Shown here one piece after another: positions 8,630-17,474 of a DNA stretch of 64,000 bases. Every line of letters starts with the position of its first letter. Position 1 is the stretch's first letter. Under the pieces are notes generated by a model. That model was not told the DNA's origin. It saw nothing but the letters and a program-made list of their open reading frames with translations, and did not search any database. This DNA is from Stenotrophomonas sp. VV52 (GTDB taxonomy: Bacteria > Pseudomonadota > Gammaproteobacteria > Xanthomonadales > Xanthomonadaceae), in assembly GCF_002893095.1 (NCBI RefSeq), contig NZ_PKQQ01000003.1, positions 186,001 to 250,000 on the forward strand, written 5' to 3'. A program made the position numbers and the translations under genes.

Positions 8630-9520
8630 CTACCCTTCGTCGTCGGCCAGCATCTGCGCCAGCTTCTCGCGTGCCGGCTTGCCCAGCTTGTGGCTTTCCA
8701 GTGCGAAGCGGATGGTCGCCTCGACCAGTCCCAGATGGGTACCGCAGTCGAAACGGGTGCCTTCGAAGCGGAAGGCGTCCACTTCCTCGGTCTTGAGCAG
8801 TTCGGCAATGGCGTCGGTCAGCTGGATCTCGCCGCCGGCACCGGTGCCGGTGGACTCCAGCAGCTCGAAGATCTTCGGGCTGAGCACGTAGCGCCCGACC
8901 ACGGCCAGGTCGCTCGGTGCATCGTCCGGCTTGGGCTTCTCCACGATCTGCGAAATGCGGCCCTTGCGGCCGTCGAACGCGTCGGTGGCGACGATGCCAT
9001 AGCTGGCGGTGTTCTCGTGCGGCACGTCTTCGACCGCGATCACGCTGGCGCCGGTGGCCTGGTTGAGGTCGGCCATCTGCTTGAGCGCGCCGTCGCCGCG
9101 GTTCCAGATCAGGTCGTCCGGCAGCAGTACCGCGAACGGCTCATCGCCGATCACGGCCTTGGCGCACAGCACCGCGTGGCCCAGGCCCAGGGCTTCGGCC
9201 TGGGTGACGAAGATCGCGCGCACGCCGTTGGGCAGCACGTGCCGGACCAGTTCAAGCTGCTCGGTCTTGCCGGCACGCTCGAGCTTCTGCTCCAGTTCGT
9301 ACGCCTTGTCGAAATAATCGGCCACCGCGTGCTTGTAGCGGTTGGTGATGAAGATCAGGGTGTCGCACCCTGCTTCGATCGCTTCATCGACGGCGTACTG
9401 GATCAGCGGCCGATCGATGATCGGCAGCATTTCCTTGGGAACCGTCTTGGTAGCGGGGAGGAACCGGGTACCCAGTCCTGCCACCGGGAAAACCGCCTTG
9501 CGAATGCGCTTGCTCGTCAC
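8630..9520 (-). CDS. galU: UTP--glucose-1-phosphate uridylyltransferase
   Basis: 296 residues from a GTG start at 9520. Makes UDP-glucose for LPS core, exopolysaccharide and nucleotide-sugar pathways. The nucleotidyltransferase motif GLGTRFLPATKTVPKEML is at about residues 15-32, and the sugar-binding segments typical of GalU follow. The GTG overlaps the stop of the upstream dehydratase gene by four bases (GTGA), so the two are translationally coupled. The placement fits a surface-polysaccharide operon. Confidence 0.95.
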   Translation of the reverse strand: MTSKRIRKAVFPVAGLGTRFLPATKTVPKEMLPIIDRPLIQYAVDEAIEAGCDTLIFITNRYKHAVADYFDKAYELEQKLERAGKTEQLELVRHVLPNGVRAIFVTQAEALGLGHAVLCAKAVIGDEPFAVLLPDDLIWNRGDGALKQMADLNQATGASVIAVEDVPHENTASYGIVATDAFDGRKGRISQIVEKPKPDDAPSDLAVVGRYVLSPKIFELLESTGTGAGGEIQLTDAIAELLKTEEVDAFRFEGTRFDCGTHLGLVEATIRFALESHKLGKPAREKLAQMLADDEG

Positions 9521-11424
9521 AGCCTGTTGGCCTCTCGTGCCGGAAAGGGAACCACATTAGCCGACTCGACGTGAGATTCCTGTTGCAACGGCGAGAACTC
9601 CGGCATGGTCGCGAAGAGGATGCTGTTGATGGCATCGGTATCGTAATTGGCGATCGCCTCGCGCAGGCGCGGCACGTTGCCCAGCACCTGGTCGCGGGCG
9701 AAGGTGCGCACCCCGGCCTCGAGGATCTTCGGGTGCGCGGTCGGCCGGTAATCCTCGTCCGAATAGAACAGGGTTTCGTGCAGCTTCTCGCCCGGACGCA
9801 GGCCCGTATAGACGATCGCGATGTCCTTGTACGGCTGCTTGCCGGCCAGGCGGATCATCTGCTCGGCCAGCACCCGGATCGGCACCGGCTCGCCCATGTC
9901 CAGGGTGTAGATCGCACCATGCGAGGCCGACGCCGCCGCCTGCAGGATCAGCTGGCAGGCTTCGGGGATGGTCATGAAGTAGCGGGTTACTTCCGGGTCG
10001 GTGACCGTGACCGGGCCGCCCTTGAGGATCTGTTCGCGGAATACCGGGACCACGCTGCCGGCGGAGGCCAGCACGTTGCCGAAGCGCACGGTGACAAAGC
10101 GCGTGTGGCTGGTCTTCTGGTCCAGGCTCTGGCAGATCATCTCCGCGTAGCGCTTGCTGGCGCCCAGCGCGTTGACCGGGTCGACCGCCTTGTCGGTGGA
10201 GATGAACACGAAATGCTCGATCCGCGCCTCGACACAGGCGCGCGCCACCGTCTCGGTGGAGAGGATGTTGTTGCGGACCGCTTCGCGCAGCTGGCGCTCC
10301 AGCACCGGCACCTGCTTGTAGGCCGCCGCATGGAACACCGCGTCGACGCTGGATAGCGACAGCGCGTGGCGGATCACCGCCGGGTCGCCGCAGTCGCCCA
10401 GCACCGCCTCCACCACCAGGTCCGGGAAGCTGCGCTTCAGCTCTGCCTCGATGGTCAGCAGCAGCAGCTCGCTCATTTCCAGCAGCACGACCCGCCCTGC
10501 CCCGTGCCGCGCGCACTGGCGGCACAGTTCCGAGCCGATCGAGCCACCGGCGCCGGTGACCAGCACGGTGCGGCCGCCCAGCCAACCGCGGATCAGCGAC
10601 CAGTCCGGCAGGATCGGCTTGCGCCCCAGCAGGTCCTCGATCGCCACTTCCTTGAGCTCACCCGGCAGCGAATGGCCGAGCAGCACGTCGTTGAGCTTGG
10701 GCACCATCCGGAACGGCACGCCGGTGCTCTCGCACAGGGCCACCACGCGCTGCATGCCCGCCGCGTCGAGCGACGGAATGGCGATCACCAGCAGCTTGGC
10801 GGCGGTTTCGCGTGCCACGGCAGCGGCATCGTCCAGCGTGCCCAGGATCGGCAGGCCCTGCAGCTTGGCACCCTGCAGGTGCGGGGCGTCGTCGAGCAGG
10901 CCGACCGGTTCGAAATCACCGGAGCGACGCAGGTCGCGGACCAGGGCTTCGGCCGCCTGGCCGGCACCCAGGATCAGCACGCGGCGCGCGCTCGCGTCGG
11001 ACTGCAGCGCCTGGTAGTCCTTCCATGCCCGGTACAGCAGGCGTGGCGCACCCAGCAGCGCCGACAGCGCGAACGGATAGATCACCAGCACCGACATCGG
11101 CACGCCGTTGAAGCGCTTGTAAGCGAGCACCACGACGATGGCCAGCAGGCCGATGAAGCTGGATTTGAAGATGTGCAGCAGGTCGGCCACGCTGGCGAAC
11201 CGCCACAGGCCCCGGTAGAGGCCGACCCGCCAGAACACGACGGCCTGGATGGCCAGCACCAGCGTGGTGTCGATATTCCAGAGCGGAAGCGAAGGGGCGT
11301 CGGCCAGCATCGAATAGCGGCCCGCATGCAGCAACTGCCAGCAGGCCCAGACCATGAAGAGGTCGTGGGCCACGATGGCGGCACGGGGGAGCAGACTCGT
11401 AAAGCGGTCCAGCCAAGGCGTCAT
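9517..11424 (-). CDS. CapD/WbpM-like membrane nucleotide-sugar 4,6-dehydratase/epimerase
   Basis: 635 residues. Four predicted transmembrane segments occupy about the first 120 residues. A first Rossmann-like domain (LILGAGQAAEAL) follows, then the catalytic SDR domain with TGAGGSIGSELCRQ and the STDKA motif. Relatives (WbpM, PglF, CapD) act on UDP-GlcNAc to make 4-keto-6-deoxy sugars for O-antigen or capsule. In the helix after the STDK motif the sequence is NALGASKR, where WbpM/PglF relatives usually carry NVMGASKR, so the catalytic-region Met is replaced by Leu. The exact sugar product is unknown. Operon with the transferase upstream and galU downstream. Confidence 0.85.
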   Translation of the reverse strand: MTPWLDRFTSLLPRAAIVAHDLFMVWACWQLLHAGRYSMLADAPSLPLWNIDTTLVLAIQAVVFWRVGLYRGLWRFASVADLLHIFKSSFIGLLAIVVVLAYKRFNGVPMSVLVIYPFALSALLGAPRLLYRAWKDYQALQSDASARRVLILGAGQAAEALVRDLRRSGDFEPVGLLDDAPHLQGAKLQGLPILGTLDDAAAVARETAAKLLVIAIPSLDAAGMQRVVALCESTGVPFRMVPKLNDVLLGHSLPGELKEVAIEDLLGRKPILPDWSLIRGWLGGRTVLVTGAGGSIGSELCRQCARHGAGRVVLLEMSELLLLTIEAELKRSFPDLVVEAVLGDCGDPAVIRHALSLSSVDAVFHAAAYKQVPVLERQLREAVRNNILSTETVARACVEARIEHFVFISTDKAVDPVNALGASKRYAEMICQSLDQKTSHTRFVTVRFGNVLASAGSVVPVFREQILKGGPVTVTDPEVTRYFMTIPEACQLILQAAASASHGAIYTLDMGEPVPIRVLAEQMIRLAGKQPYKDIAIVYTGLRPGEKLHETLFYSDEDYRPTAHPKILEAGVRTFARDQVLGNVPRLREAIANYDTDAINSILFATMPEFSPLQQESHVESANVVPFPAREANRL

Positions 11425-11440
11425 AAACCAAGCATTCCTT

Positions 11441-12415
11441 CTAGTGGCGCATTCCCTTGCGCAGGAGTAGCCAAAGACCGGTCGCGGAGATTATCCACGT
11501 TACGGCCACGGCAGCCTCCCACCTCGGCTGCAAATACGTGCAAGCATTAAACACTGTAATACTGAACAAACCAAAAACAAAGTACATCCCTGTAACCGAA
11601 GTGTGCGTTGCTCCACCTTTGACGGCGCGCTGGTACAGATGCTGGGTGTGGGGTTCCATCCACCTCTGCCCGGAGAGCATGCGCGCCAGCAGTGTGAAGC
11701 CCGCGTCCACGAGGAAGGCAGTGAGTGGCACCAGCAGCAGCAGCCAGGACACCGTGGTTGCCACGCTGGCCAGGCAGACCAGGGCGGCCACCGCATAGCC
11801 GAGCGCGCCGCTGCCGACGTCCCCCATGAAGATCCGGGCCCGGGGGAAGTTGAACGGCAGGAAGCCCAGGCACGCCAGGGCCAGCACCACGCCGGCCAGC
11901 GCCAGCGGACCCGGCAGCACCAGCGCGAACGCGGCGCCGGCCAGGATGGCCTGGGTGGTGGCAATCCCGTTGATCCCATCCATGAAGTTCCAGATGTTGA
12001 TCAGGGATGTCGTGAACAGCAGGGCCAGCGCCGCCTGCCAGGGGTTGCCGGTGGCGTTCCAGACCAGCCCGGCCAGCAGGCTGGCGGCCACTACGTGGAC
12101 CAGCAGCCGGCGCACCGCCGGCAGCGGCCGGTGGTCGTCCCACCAGCCGATCCCGGCTACCAGGGCCAGGCCCAGCCCGAACACCAGCAGCGTGGTGCGG
12201 GCCTGCGGCCAATAAAATGCACCGGCAACGACCGCCAGCAGCAGGGTCAGCACGATGGCGATTCCGCCGCCGCGCGGGGTCGCCACGCCATGGCTGCGGC
12301 GTTCGCCGGGCTGGTCCAGCAGGTTGCGCCGCAGCGCGTAGTAGCGGGCGCACGCGGTGAGCACCGCCGCGACTGCCAGCACCGCCAGCAGTCCGATCCA
12401 CACTCCCGGGAACAT
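11441..12415 (-). CDS. WecA/WbpL-like undecaprenyl-phosphate sugar-1-phosphate transferase
   Basis: 324 residues, multi-pass membrane protein of the MraY/WecA family, which starts O-antigen synthesis by moving a HexNAc-1-phosphate onto undecaprenyl phosphate. Diagnostic motifs are NIWNFMDGINGIA (metal/uridine site) and FMGDVGSGALGY. The N-terminal TPRGGGIAIV segment also fits. The last ~40 codons lie in an unusually AT-rich patch (about 11541-11600), unlike the rest of the gene. The start at 12415 is three bases after the lapB stop. WecA versus WbpL specificity cannot be decided here. Confidence 0.85.
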   Translation of the reverse strand: MFPGVWIGLLAVLAVAAVLTACARYYALRRNLLDQPGERRSHGVATPRGGGIAIVLTLLLAVVAGAFYWPQARTTLLVFGLGLALVAGIGWWDDHRPLPAVRRLLVHVVAASLLAGLVWNATGNPWQAALALLFTTSLINIWNFMDGINGIATTQAILAGAAFALVLPGPLALAGVVLALACLGFLPFNFPRARIFMGDVGSGALGYAVAALVCLASVATTVSWLLLLVPLTAFLVDAGFTLLARMLSGQRWMEPHTQHLYQRAVKGGATHTSVTGMYFVFGLFSITVFNACTYLQPRWEAAVAVTWIISATGLWLLLRKGMRH

Positions 12416-12418
12416 GGG

Positions 12419-13597
12419 TCAGAGTACCGCGTAGTTCAGCAGCGGCTTGACCGTTCCCCACTCCTTGCAGCTCGGGCATTGCCAGTGATGGGTGCGCGCG
12501 CCGAAGCCGCAGCGGGTGCAGCGGTAGGCGGGATTGCGGACCAGCAGCTGGTCGGTGATGTGCTTGAGGTCGTGCAGGGTCGCCGTGGAATCGGCGCCCT
12601 CGGCCAGGGTTAGGTCGATCAGGGCAGACTCGCCACGGACCGACGGACGATCCTTGAGCTGGCGGCCCAGGTAGGCGCGCGCGGGGGCAACGCCTTCCTG
12701 CTCTTCCATCAACTGGGTCAATGCCAGGACCGGGGCGATGCCGCGGTAGTGCTCGGTCATTTCAGAGAGGAACGCGCGCGCGCCGCCCAGGTCGCCCACC
12801 TTTCGGTAGTTCTGCATCAGCGGCTGCAGCACCTCGGGCAGGTACTCGGGATCGTTGCGGGCCGCGCGCTCGAAGGCGCGCACCGCCGCTTCGGCATTGC
12901 CCGAATCGTTTTCCAGGCGACCTTCGATGATGCCAGCGCGGACCGACATGGCGTCGGCCTGGTAGGCGCGGGCAATCGCCGCACGCGCCTCGTCGATCTT
13001 CCCGGCGCCACGGAAGCGCTCGGCCAGCTCGCATTCGAACTGCCCGACCAGCTTGCCCATCGGCTCACCGGTGACTTCCTCGTAGCGGGTGGCGTTGTCG
13101 ATCGCCTTTTCCCAGTCGCGCTCGGCCTGGTAGATGCCGATCAGGTGCTTGAGCGCCTGCGGGGCGCGCTGGTCGATCTGGGCCAGTTCGGAGAACACGG
13201 TTTCGGCGCGGTCCAGCAGACCGGACTTCATGTAGTCCTCGCCGAGCGCCAGCAGGGCCTGGACGCGCTGGGCGTCGCTCAGGTCGGTACGGTTGACCAG
13301 CCCCTGGTGCAGGCGGATGGCCCGGTCGACCTCGCCTCGGCGGCGGAACAGGTGGCCCAGCGCAACCTGGGTTTCAAAGGTTTCCTTGTCCAGCTCCGCA
13401 ATGTGCAGGAACAGTTCGATGGCCTTGTCCGGCTGCTCGTTGAGCAGGTAGTTCAGGCCGCGGAAATAGGTGCTGGAGAGGCGGCTGACCTGGTTGTCGC
13501 CGTGGCGCTGCCCGCCACGTCGGCCGATCACCCAGCCGGACACCGCTGCCAGCGGCAGGAACAGGAAAAACCAGAACCACTCGGAGACGAATTCCAT
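12419..13597 (-). CDS. lapB: Lipopolysaccharide assembly protein B (YciM)
   Basis: 392 residues. One N-terminal transmembrane helix (about residues 6-24), a long series of TPR repeats, and a C-terminal rubredoxin-like metal site with Cys 360, 363, 374 and 377 (CTRC...CPSC). LapB/YciM works with the protease FtsH to set the level of LpxC and so balances LPS against phospholipid synthesis. Its usual partner gene lapA (DUF1049), generally just upstream, is missing: only 100 bases separate lapB from ihfB. Confidence 0.94.
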   Translation of the reverse strand: MEFVSEWFWFFLFLPLAAVSGWVIGRRGGQRHGDNQVSRLSSTYFRGLNYLLNEQPDKAIELFLHIAELDKETFETQVALGHLFRRRGEVDRAIRLHQGLVNRTDLSDAQRVQALLALGEDYMKSGLLDRAETVFSELAQIDQRAPQALKHLIGIYQAERDWEKAIDNATRYEEVTGEPMGKLVGQFECELAERFRGAGKIDEARAAIARAYQADAMSVRAGIIEGRLENDSGNAEAAVRAFERAARNDPEYLPEVLQPLMQNYRKVGDLGGARAFLSEMTEHYRGIAPVLALTQLMEEQEGVAPARAYLGRQLKDRPSVRGESALIDLTLAEGADSTATLHDLKHITDQLLVRNPAYRCTRCGFGARTHHWQCPSCKEWGTVKPLLNYAVL

Positions 13598-13697
13598 CGG
13601 CGCTTATTGTCCGTCGAAAGGAGAAGAAGGCATGCGTTCGGTCAAAGAGTAGCCGAAGGGATGTAAAGGGTGCATCCGCGAGGGCGGACGACTTGGC

Positions 13698-14003
13698 TCA
13701 GGCCGGATCGCTTTCCAGCGGCACCACGGCGCTGACGCGCTCACGCAGTTCCTTGCCCGGCTTGAAGTGCGGGACATGCTTGCCCGGCAATGCGACCGAT
13801 TCCCCGGTCTTGGGGTTGCGACCCAGCCTGGGCGGCCGGTAGTGCAACGAAAAACTGCCGAACCCGCGGATCTCGATGCGATCCCCGCCGGCCAGCGCCC
13901 CGCCCATCATTTCCAGCAACGACTTTACCGCCAGATCGACATCGTCCGACTTCAGATGCGCCTGTCGGCGCGCCAGGATTTCGATCAACTCGGATTTGGT
14001 CAT
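13698..14003 (-). CDS. ihfB: Integration host factor subunit beta
   Basis: 101 residues, HU/IHF fold. The signature [21 protein letters not shown] contains the DNA-intercalating arm, and the N-terminus [11 protein letters not shown] is typical of IhfB. With IhfA it forms the DNA-bending heterodimer used in recombination, replication and transcription. Located between rpsA and lapB, as in many gammaproteobacteria. A perfect palindrome precedes it (separate entry). Confidence 0.96.
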   Translation of the reverse strand: MTKSELIEILARRQAHLKSDDVDLAVKSLLEMMGGALAGGDRIEIRGFGSFSLHYRPPRLGRNPKTGESVALPGKHVPHFKPGKELRERVSAVVPLESDPA

Positions 14004-14036
14004 TGCGGACTCGCGTCGAGGGCCTCAAACCCTGAA

Positions 14037-14062
14037 ACGGCCCGGACAATTGTCCGGGCCGT
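14037..14062. promoter_or_regulatory. Perfect 26-bp palindrome between rpsA and ihfB
   Basis: Two 13-base arms (left ACGGCCCGGACAA, right its exact reverse complement) abut without a spacer, 30 bases after the rpsA stop on the minus strand. A folded RNA hairpin is likely. The following bases (TTTCAGGGTTTG) form a poor T-tract, so it may be a weak terminator, processing site or 3' stabiliser uncoupling rpsA from ihfB expression. Confidence 0.6.
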
Positions 14063-14091
14063 CCAGGAACTACTGCAACGGGTAAGACCGA

Positions 14092-15777
14092 TTACTCGGA
14101 CTTGTTGCCGTTCAGCTGTGCACGCAGCAGCGCGCCCAGCTGGGTGGTGCCGCTGGAAGCCGAAGAGGACTGGTATTCCTCCAGCACTTCGCGCATTTCC
14201 GCGTCGTCCTTGGCCTTGATCGACAGCTGCAGGGTACGACCCTTGCGATCCATGCCCACGAACTTCGCTTCAACCTTGTCGCCGACCTTCAGGAACTGGG
14301 TCGCGTCGTCGACGCGCTCGTTGGCAACGTCACGAGCCGAGACGTAACCTTCGATGCCGTCAGCCAGTTCGATGGTAGCGCCCTTGGCGTCCACTTCCTT
14401 GACCACGCCTTCGACCTTCGAACCCTTCGGGTTGGCAGCCATGTACTGACCGAACGGATCCTGCTCCAGCTGCTTGACGCCCAGGCTGATGCGCTCGCGC
14501 TCCGGATCGACGGCCAGGACGACGGCGTCCAGGTTGTCGCCCTTCTTGAAGTTGCGGACCACGTCTTCGCCGGTGGTGTTCCAGCTGATGTCGGACAGGT
14601 GCACGAGGCCGTCGATACCGCCGTCCAGGCCGATGAAGATGCCGAAGTCGGTGATCGACTTGATCTGGCCCGACACCTTGTCGCCCTTCTTGTGGATGGC
14701 AGCGAAGGTTTCCCACGGATTGGCGGCAACCTGCTTCATGCCCAGCGAGATGCGGCGACGCTCCTCGTCGACGTCCAGGACCATGACTTCAACTTCGTCA
14801 CCGACCTGCACAACCTTGGACGGGTTGACGTTCTTGTTGGTCCAATCCATTTCGGACACGTGCACCAGGCCTTCCACGCCCGGCTCGATCTCGACGAACG
14901 CGCCGTAATCGGTGACGTTGGAGACCTTGCCGAAGACGCGGCTGTTGGCCGGGTAACGACGGGCGATGTTGTCCCACGGATCCTCGCCCAGCTGCTTCAG
15001 GCCGAGCGAAACGCGGTTGCGCTCGCGGTCGAACTTCAGCACGCGCACGTCCAGCTCGTCGCCGACGTTCACGACTTCGGACGGATGGCGCACGCGCTTC
15101 CAGGCCATGTCGGTGATGTGCAGCAGGCCGTCGATGCCGCCCAGGTCCACGAACGCGCCGTAATCGGTCAGGTTCTTGACGACACCCTTCAGGATCGCGC
15201 CTTCCTGCAGCTTGTCCATCAGCTGCTCGCGCTCTTCCGAGTGCTCGCTTTCGACGACAGCGCGGCGCGAGACCACGACGTTGTTACGCTTGCGGTCCAG
15301 CTTGATGAGCTTGAATTCCAGCTCCTTGCCTTCCAGGTAGGCCGGGTCGCGCACCGGGCGCACATCCACCAGCGAACCGGGCAGGAACGCGCGGACATCC
15401 TTGATGTCCACGGTGAAACCACCCTTGACCTTGCCGCTGATGCGGCCGGTGATGGTTTCGTTCTTTTCCAACGCTTCTTCCAGCTCGTCCCACACCATGG
15501 CGCGCTTGGCCTTCTCGCGCGACAGGACGGTTTCACCGAAGCCGTTCTCGATCGAGTCGAGGGCGACCTTGACGACATCGCCTTCGGCAACGTCGATTTC
15601 GCCAGCGTCGTTACGGAACTGTTCGATCGGCACGATGCCTTCGGACTTCAGGCCGGCGTTGATCACCACGACGTCGCCGCGGACTTCAACGACAACACCG
15701 CTGACGATGGCGCCCGGCTTCAGCTTGGCCAGATTGGCCTGGCTGGCTTCAAACAGTTCGGCAAATGATTCGGTCAT
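14092..15777 (-). CDS. rpsA: 30S ribosomal protein S1
   Basis: 561 residues with six S1/OB-fold repeats, the standard proteobacterial form, binding mRNA leaders on the 30S subunit. I start at ATG 15777 ([13 protein letters not shown]), matching S1 family N-termini; the frame stays open upstream, but that extension has no S1 similarity. The gene lies between cmk and ihfB, the usual order. The 194-base gap to cmk holds the leader and probably a promoter. S1 normally represses its own translation; this is known of the family, not shown here. Confidence 0.97.
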   Translation of the reverse strand: MTESFAELFEASQANLAKLKPGAIVSGVVVEVRGDVVVINAGLKSEGIVPIEQFRNDAGEIDVAEGDVVKVALDSIENGFGETVLSREKAKRAMVWDELEEALEKNETITGRISGKVKGGFTVDIKDVRAFLPGSLVDVRPVRDPAYLEGKELEFKLIKLDRKRNNVVVSRRAVVESEHSEEREQLMDKLQEGAILKGVVKNLTDYGAFVDLGGIDGLLHITDMAWKRVRHPSEVVNVGDELDVRVLKFDRERNRVSLGLKQLGEDPWDNIARRYPANSRVFGKVSNVTDYGAFVEIEPGVEGLVHVSEMDWTNKNVNPSKVVQVGDEVEVMVLDVDEERRRISLGMKQVAANPWETFAAIHKKGDKVSGQIKSITDFGIFIGLDGGIDGLVHLSDISWNTTGEDVVRNFKKGDNLDAVVLAVDPERERISLGVKQLEQDPFGQYMAANPKGSKVEGVVKEVDAKGATIELADGIEGYVSARDVANERVDDATQFLKVGDKVEAKFVGMDRKGRTLQLSIKAKDDAEMREVLEEYQSSSASSGTTQLGALLRAQLNGNKSE

Positions 15778-15971
15778 TAGATTTACTCTGTTGGACACAT
15801 GGGCATTGGTTCCCGGAAGGGTTCCGTTTACTGCCCGCCTGTTGGTCGACCCCGGAAACGCAGGTCGTGTGTTAAGTAGGAAAACCGCCACGCATCATTG
15901 CGGGACGGAGCTTGTGTTGCCTTGCATTGGTGCGACTACCGCCGATGGATTGACGGCCTCCTTGCAACGGA

Positions 15972-16652
15972 TCAGGCACCCGAAACCGGAAGCAGATCCA
16001 GTACCTTGGCAACGACGGTGTCGATGCCGATACCACTGGTGTCGATGACGACGGCATCGTCTGCCGGCTTCAGGGGCGCCACTGTGCGCTGTGCATCACG
16101 GGCGTCGCGGGCCATGATCTCGCGCAGGAGGTCATCAAAGTTAACAGAAACCCCCTTGTCTTTCAACTGGTTATGCCGACGCTCCGCGCGCTCCTCGGCG
16201 CTGGCGGTCAGGAACACCTTGAACGGGGCGTCCGGGAAGATCACGGTGCCCATGTCGCGGCCGTCGGCGACCAGGCCGGGCAGAACCCTGAATGCGCGCT
16301 GGCGCTCCTTGAGGGCGGCCCGGACTTCGGGGATGGCGGCGATGGCGGAGGCCAGCGCGCCGGTGGTCTCCAGGCGCAGCTCGTCGGTGGCGTCGGTCTC
16401 ATTGACGATGACACGCAGCCCGCCGTCGCCGGCTTCAACGAACTTCACATGGGTGTCGAAGGTGCAGCGGACCAGCGCGGAAGCGTCGGAGGTGTCGATG
16501 TCGGCCCAGCTTGCGGCCACGCCCACGGCGCGGTACAGGGCGCCGGAATCCAGGTAATGCCAACCCAGCCGGCGTGCGACAATGCGGCTGACGGTCCCCT
16601 TGCCGGCCCCGGACGGGCCGTCGATGGTGAGCACGGGAGGTAGCTGGTTCAT
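15972..16652 (-). CDS. cmk: Cytidylate kinase
   Basis: 226 residues. Phosphorylates CMP and dCMP. The P-loop GPSGAGKGT is at residues 12-20, followed by the [10 protein letters not shown] substrate segment and the [11 protein letters not shown] motif. ATG at 16652 gives the family N-terminus [12 protein letters not shown]; the frame is open another 75 codons upstream, without similarity and overlapping the opposite-strand rpmJ promoter. The C-terminal third (about 16130-16170) is locally AT-richer than its surroundings. Confidence 0.96.
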   Translation of the reverse strand: MNQLPPVLTIDGPSGAGKGTVSRIVARRLGWHYLDSGALYRAVGVAASWADIDTSDASALVRCTFDTHVKFVEAGDGGLRVIVNETDATDELRLETTGALASAIAAIPEVRAALKERQRAFRVLPGLVADGRDMGTVIFPDAPFKVFLTASAEERAERRHNQLKDKGVSVNFDDLLREIMARDARDAQRTVAPLKPADDAVVIDTSGIGIDTVVAKVLDLLPVSGA

Positions 16653-16726
16653 GGGTTTCCCTGTGGATTTGACCGCCCATTCTAGCCCCTGGCGGGCCGG
16701 CACCGAGACTTTTTTGGTGCAACCAC

Positions 16727-16756
16727 TTGAAAGGATGGAAAAAAGCCCGGTAGAAT
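16727..16756 (+). promoter_or_regulatory. Sigma-70 promoter for rpmJ
   Basis: TTGAAA (16727-16732) and TAGAAT (16751-16756) with 18-base spacing. The -10 lies in the loop of a small inverted repeat (AAGCCCG...CGGGCTT, 16743-16765). Predicted start near 16763 gives a leader of about 80 bases before rpmJ. Confidence 0.65.
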
Positions 16757-16845
16757 GGCGGGCTTGAACGAGCGTCACCTGCCGATTGTCATCTGCATAT
16801 CGCGGCCGCGCTCCACCCGAATCCACGTTTACGCCGAGGTATGCA

Positions 16846-16971
16846 ATGAAAGTCCTGTCTTCCCTGAAGTCGGCCAAGTCCCGTCACCGCGACTGCAAGG
16901 TCGTCCGTCGTCGCGGCAAGATCTTCGTGATCTGCAAGTCGAACCCGCGTTTCAAGGCTCGCCAGCGCTGA
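16846..16971 (+). CDS. rpmJ: 50S ribosomal protein L36, zinc-independent (YkgO-like) form
   Basis: 41 residues. The sequence begins [14 protein letters not shown] and contains [19 protein letters not shown], matching the C-minus (YkgO/RpmJ2) type. It has only two Cys (17 and 30) and lacks the Cx2C...Cx4H zinc ribbon of classical L36. It is monocistronic, with its own promoter and terminator, and lies outside the ribosomal protein clusters. ATG at 16846 gives the family start. Confidence 0.95.
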   Translation: MKVLSSLKSAKSRHRDCKVVRRRGKIFVICKSNPRFKARQR

Positions 16972-17019
16972 GCCCAAGGCGTCCCGACCCCCATGGTCGC
17001 GACCTGCCTGAATAAAAAG

Positions 17020-17039
17020 CCGCCTCCGGGCGGTTTTTT
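17020..17039 (+). terminator. Intrinsic terminator after rpmJ
   Basis: CCGCC (17020-17024), loop TCCG, GGCGG (17029-17033), then six T (17034-17039). A-rich on the left side, so it could be read from both strands. Confidence 0.85.
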
Positions 17040-17098
17040 ATTGCCGATTTTGTTGTAATTGGCCCACACCGTTCTTGATGACTGGGGAGTAGATCGAG

Positions 17099-17425
17099 AT
17101 GAAGCGTTACCTGTCCACCCTGCCGTTGCTTGCCCTGCTGGCCTGCGCCAGCGTCCACGCCGACACGCTGCTGATCGACCGCACCAAGGAGCAGCCCACC
17201 ACGGCCGTTCCGGTTCGCGGCCAGACCGCCAGCCAGGTCCAGGCTGCCTTCGGCGAGCCCAGCGAAAGGCTGGATCCGCGCGGCGGCCAGAAGCGCCAGT
17301 GGCCGACCATCAACCGCTGGGTCTACCCGCAGTTCACCGTCTACTTCGAGAAGTCGAAGGTGATCGACGTGGTGGTCAACAAGGCCGACAGCAACGAAGT
17401 CGGCCCGAGGCCGCCGATCCGCTGA
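17099..17425 (+). CDS. Small exported protein, possible SmpA/OmlA-like fold
   Basis: 108 residues. A clear signal peptide (MKRYLSTLPLLALLACASVHA) predicts export; the cysteine in it is not followed by a normal lipobox context. The mature part has GQTASQVQAAFGEPSERLDPRG, then a Trp/Tyr-rich beta segment (WPTINRWVYPQFTVYFEKSKVIDVVV). The 'turn-helix-GEP' opening and the 'Y-F-E-x-x-K-V' strand resemble BamE/SmpA-OmlA proteins. This is inference from pattern only. It stands between rpmJ and aguA with no operon partner evident. Confidence 0.7.
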   Translation: MKRYLSTLPLLALLACASVHADTLLIDRTKEQPTTAVPVRGQTASQVQAAFGEPSERLDPRGGQKRQWPTINRWVYPQFTVYFEKSKVIDVVVNKADSNEVGPRPPIR

Positions 17426-17474
17426 CCCACCCCACCCCGCCCGCCGGCATCCGGCGGGTCATTGCACCGAGACC

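Noticed and set aside
17440..17458. Terminator before aguA (CCCGCCGG-CAT-CCGGCGGG)
   Set aside because: Good stem but no T-run on either side; could be only a stability hairpin.
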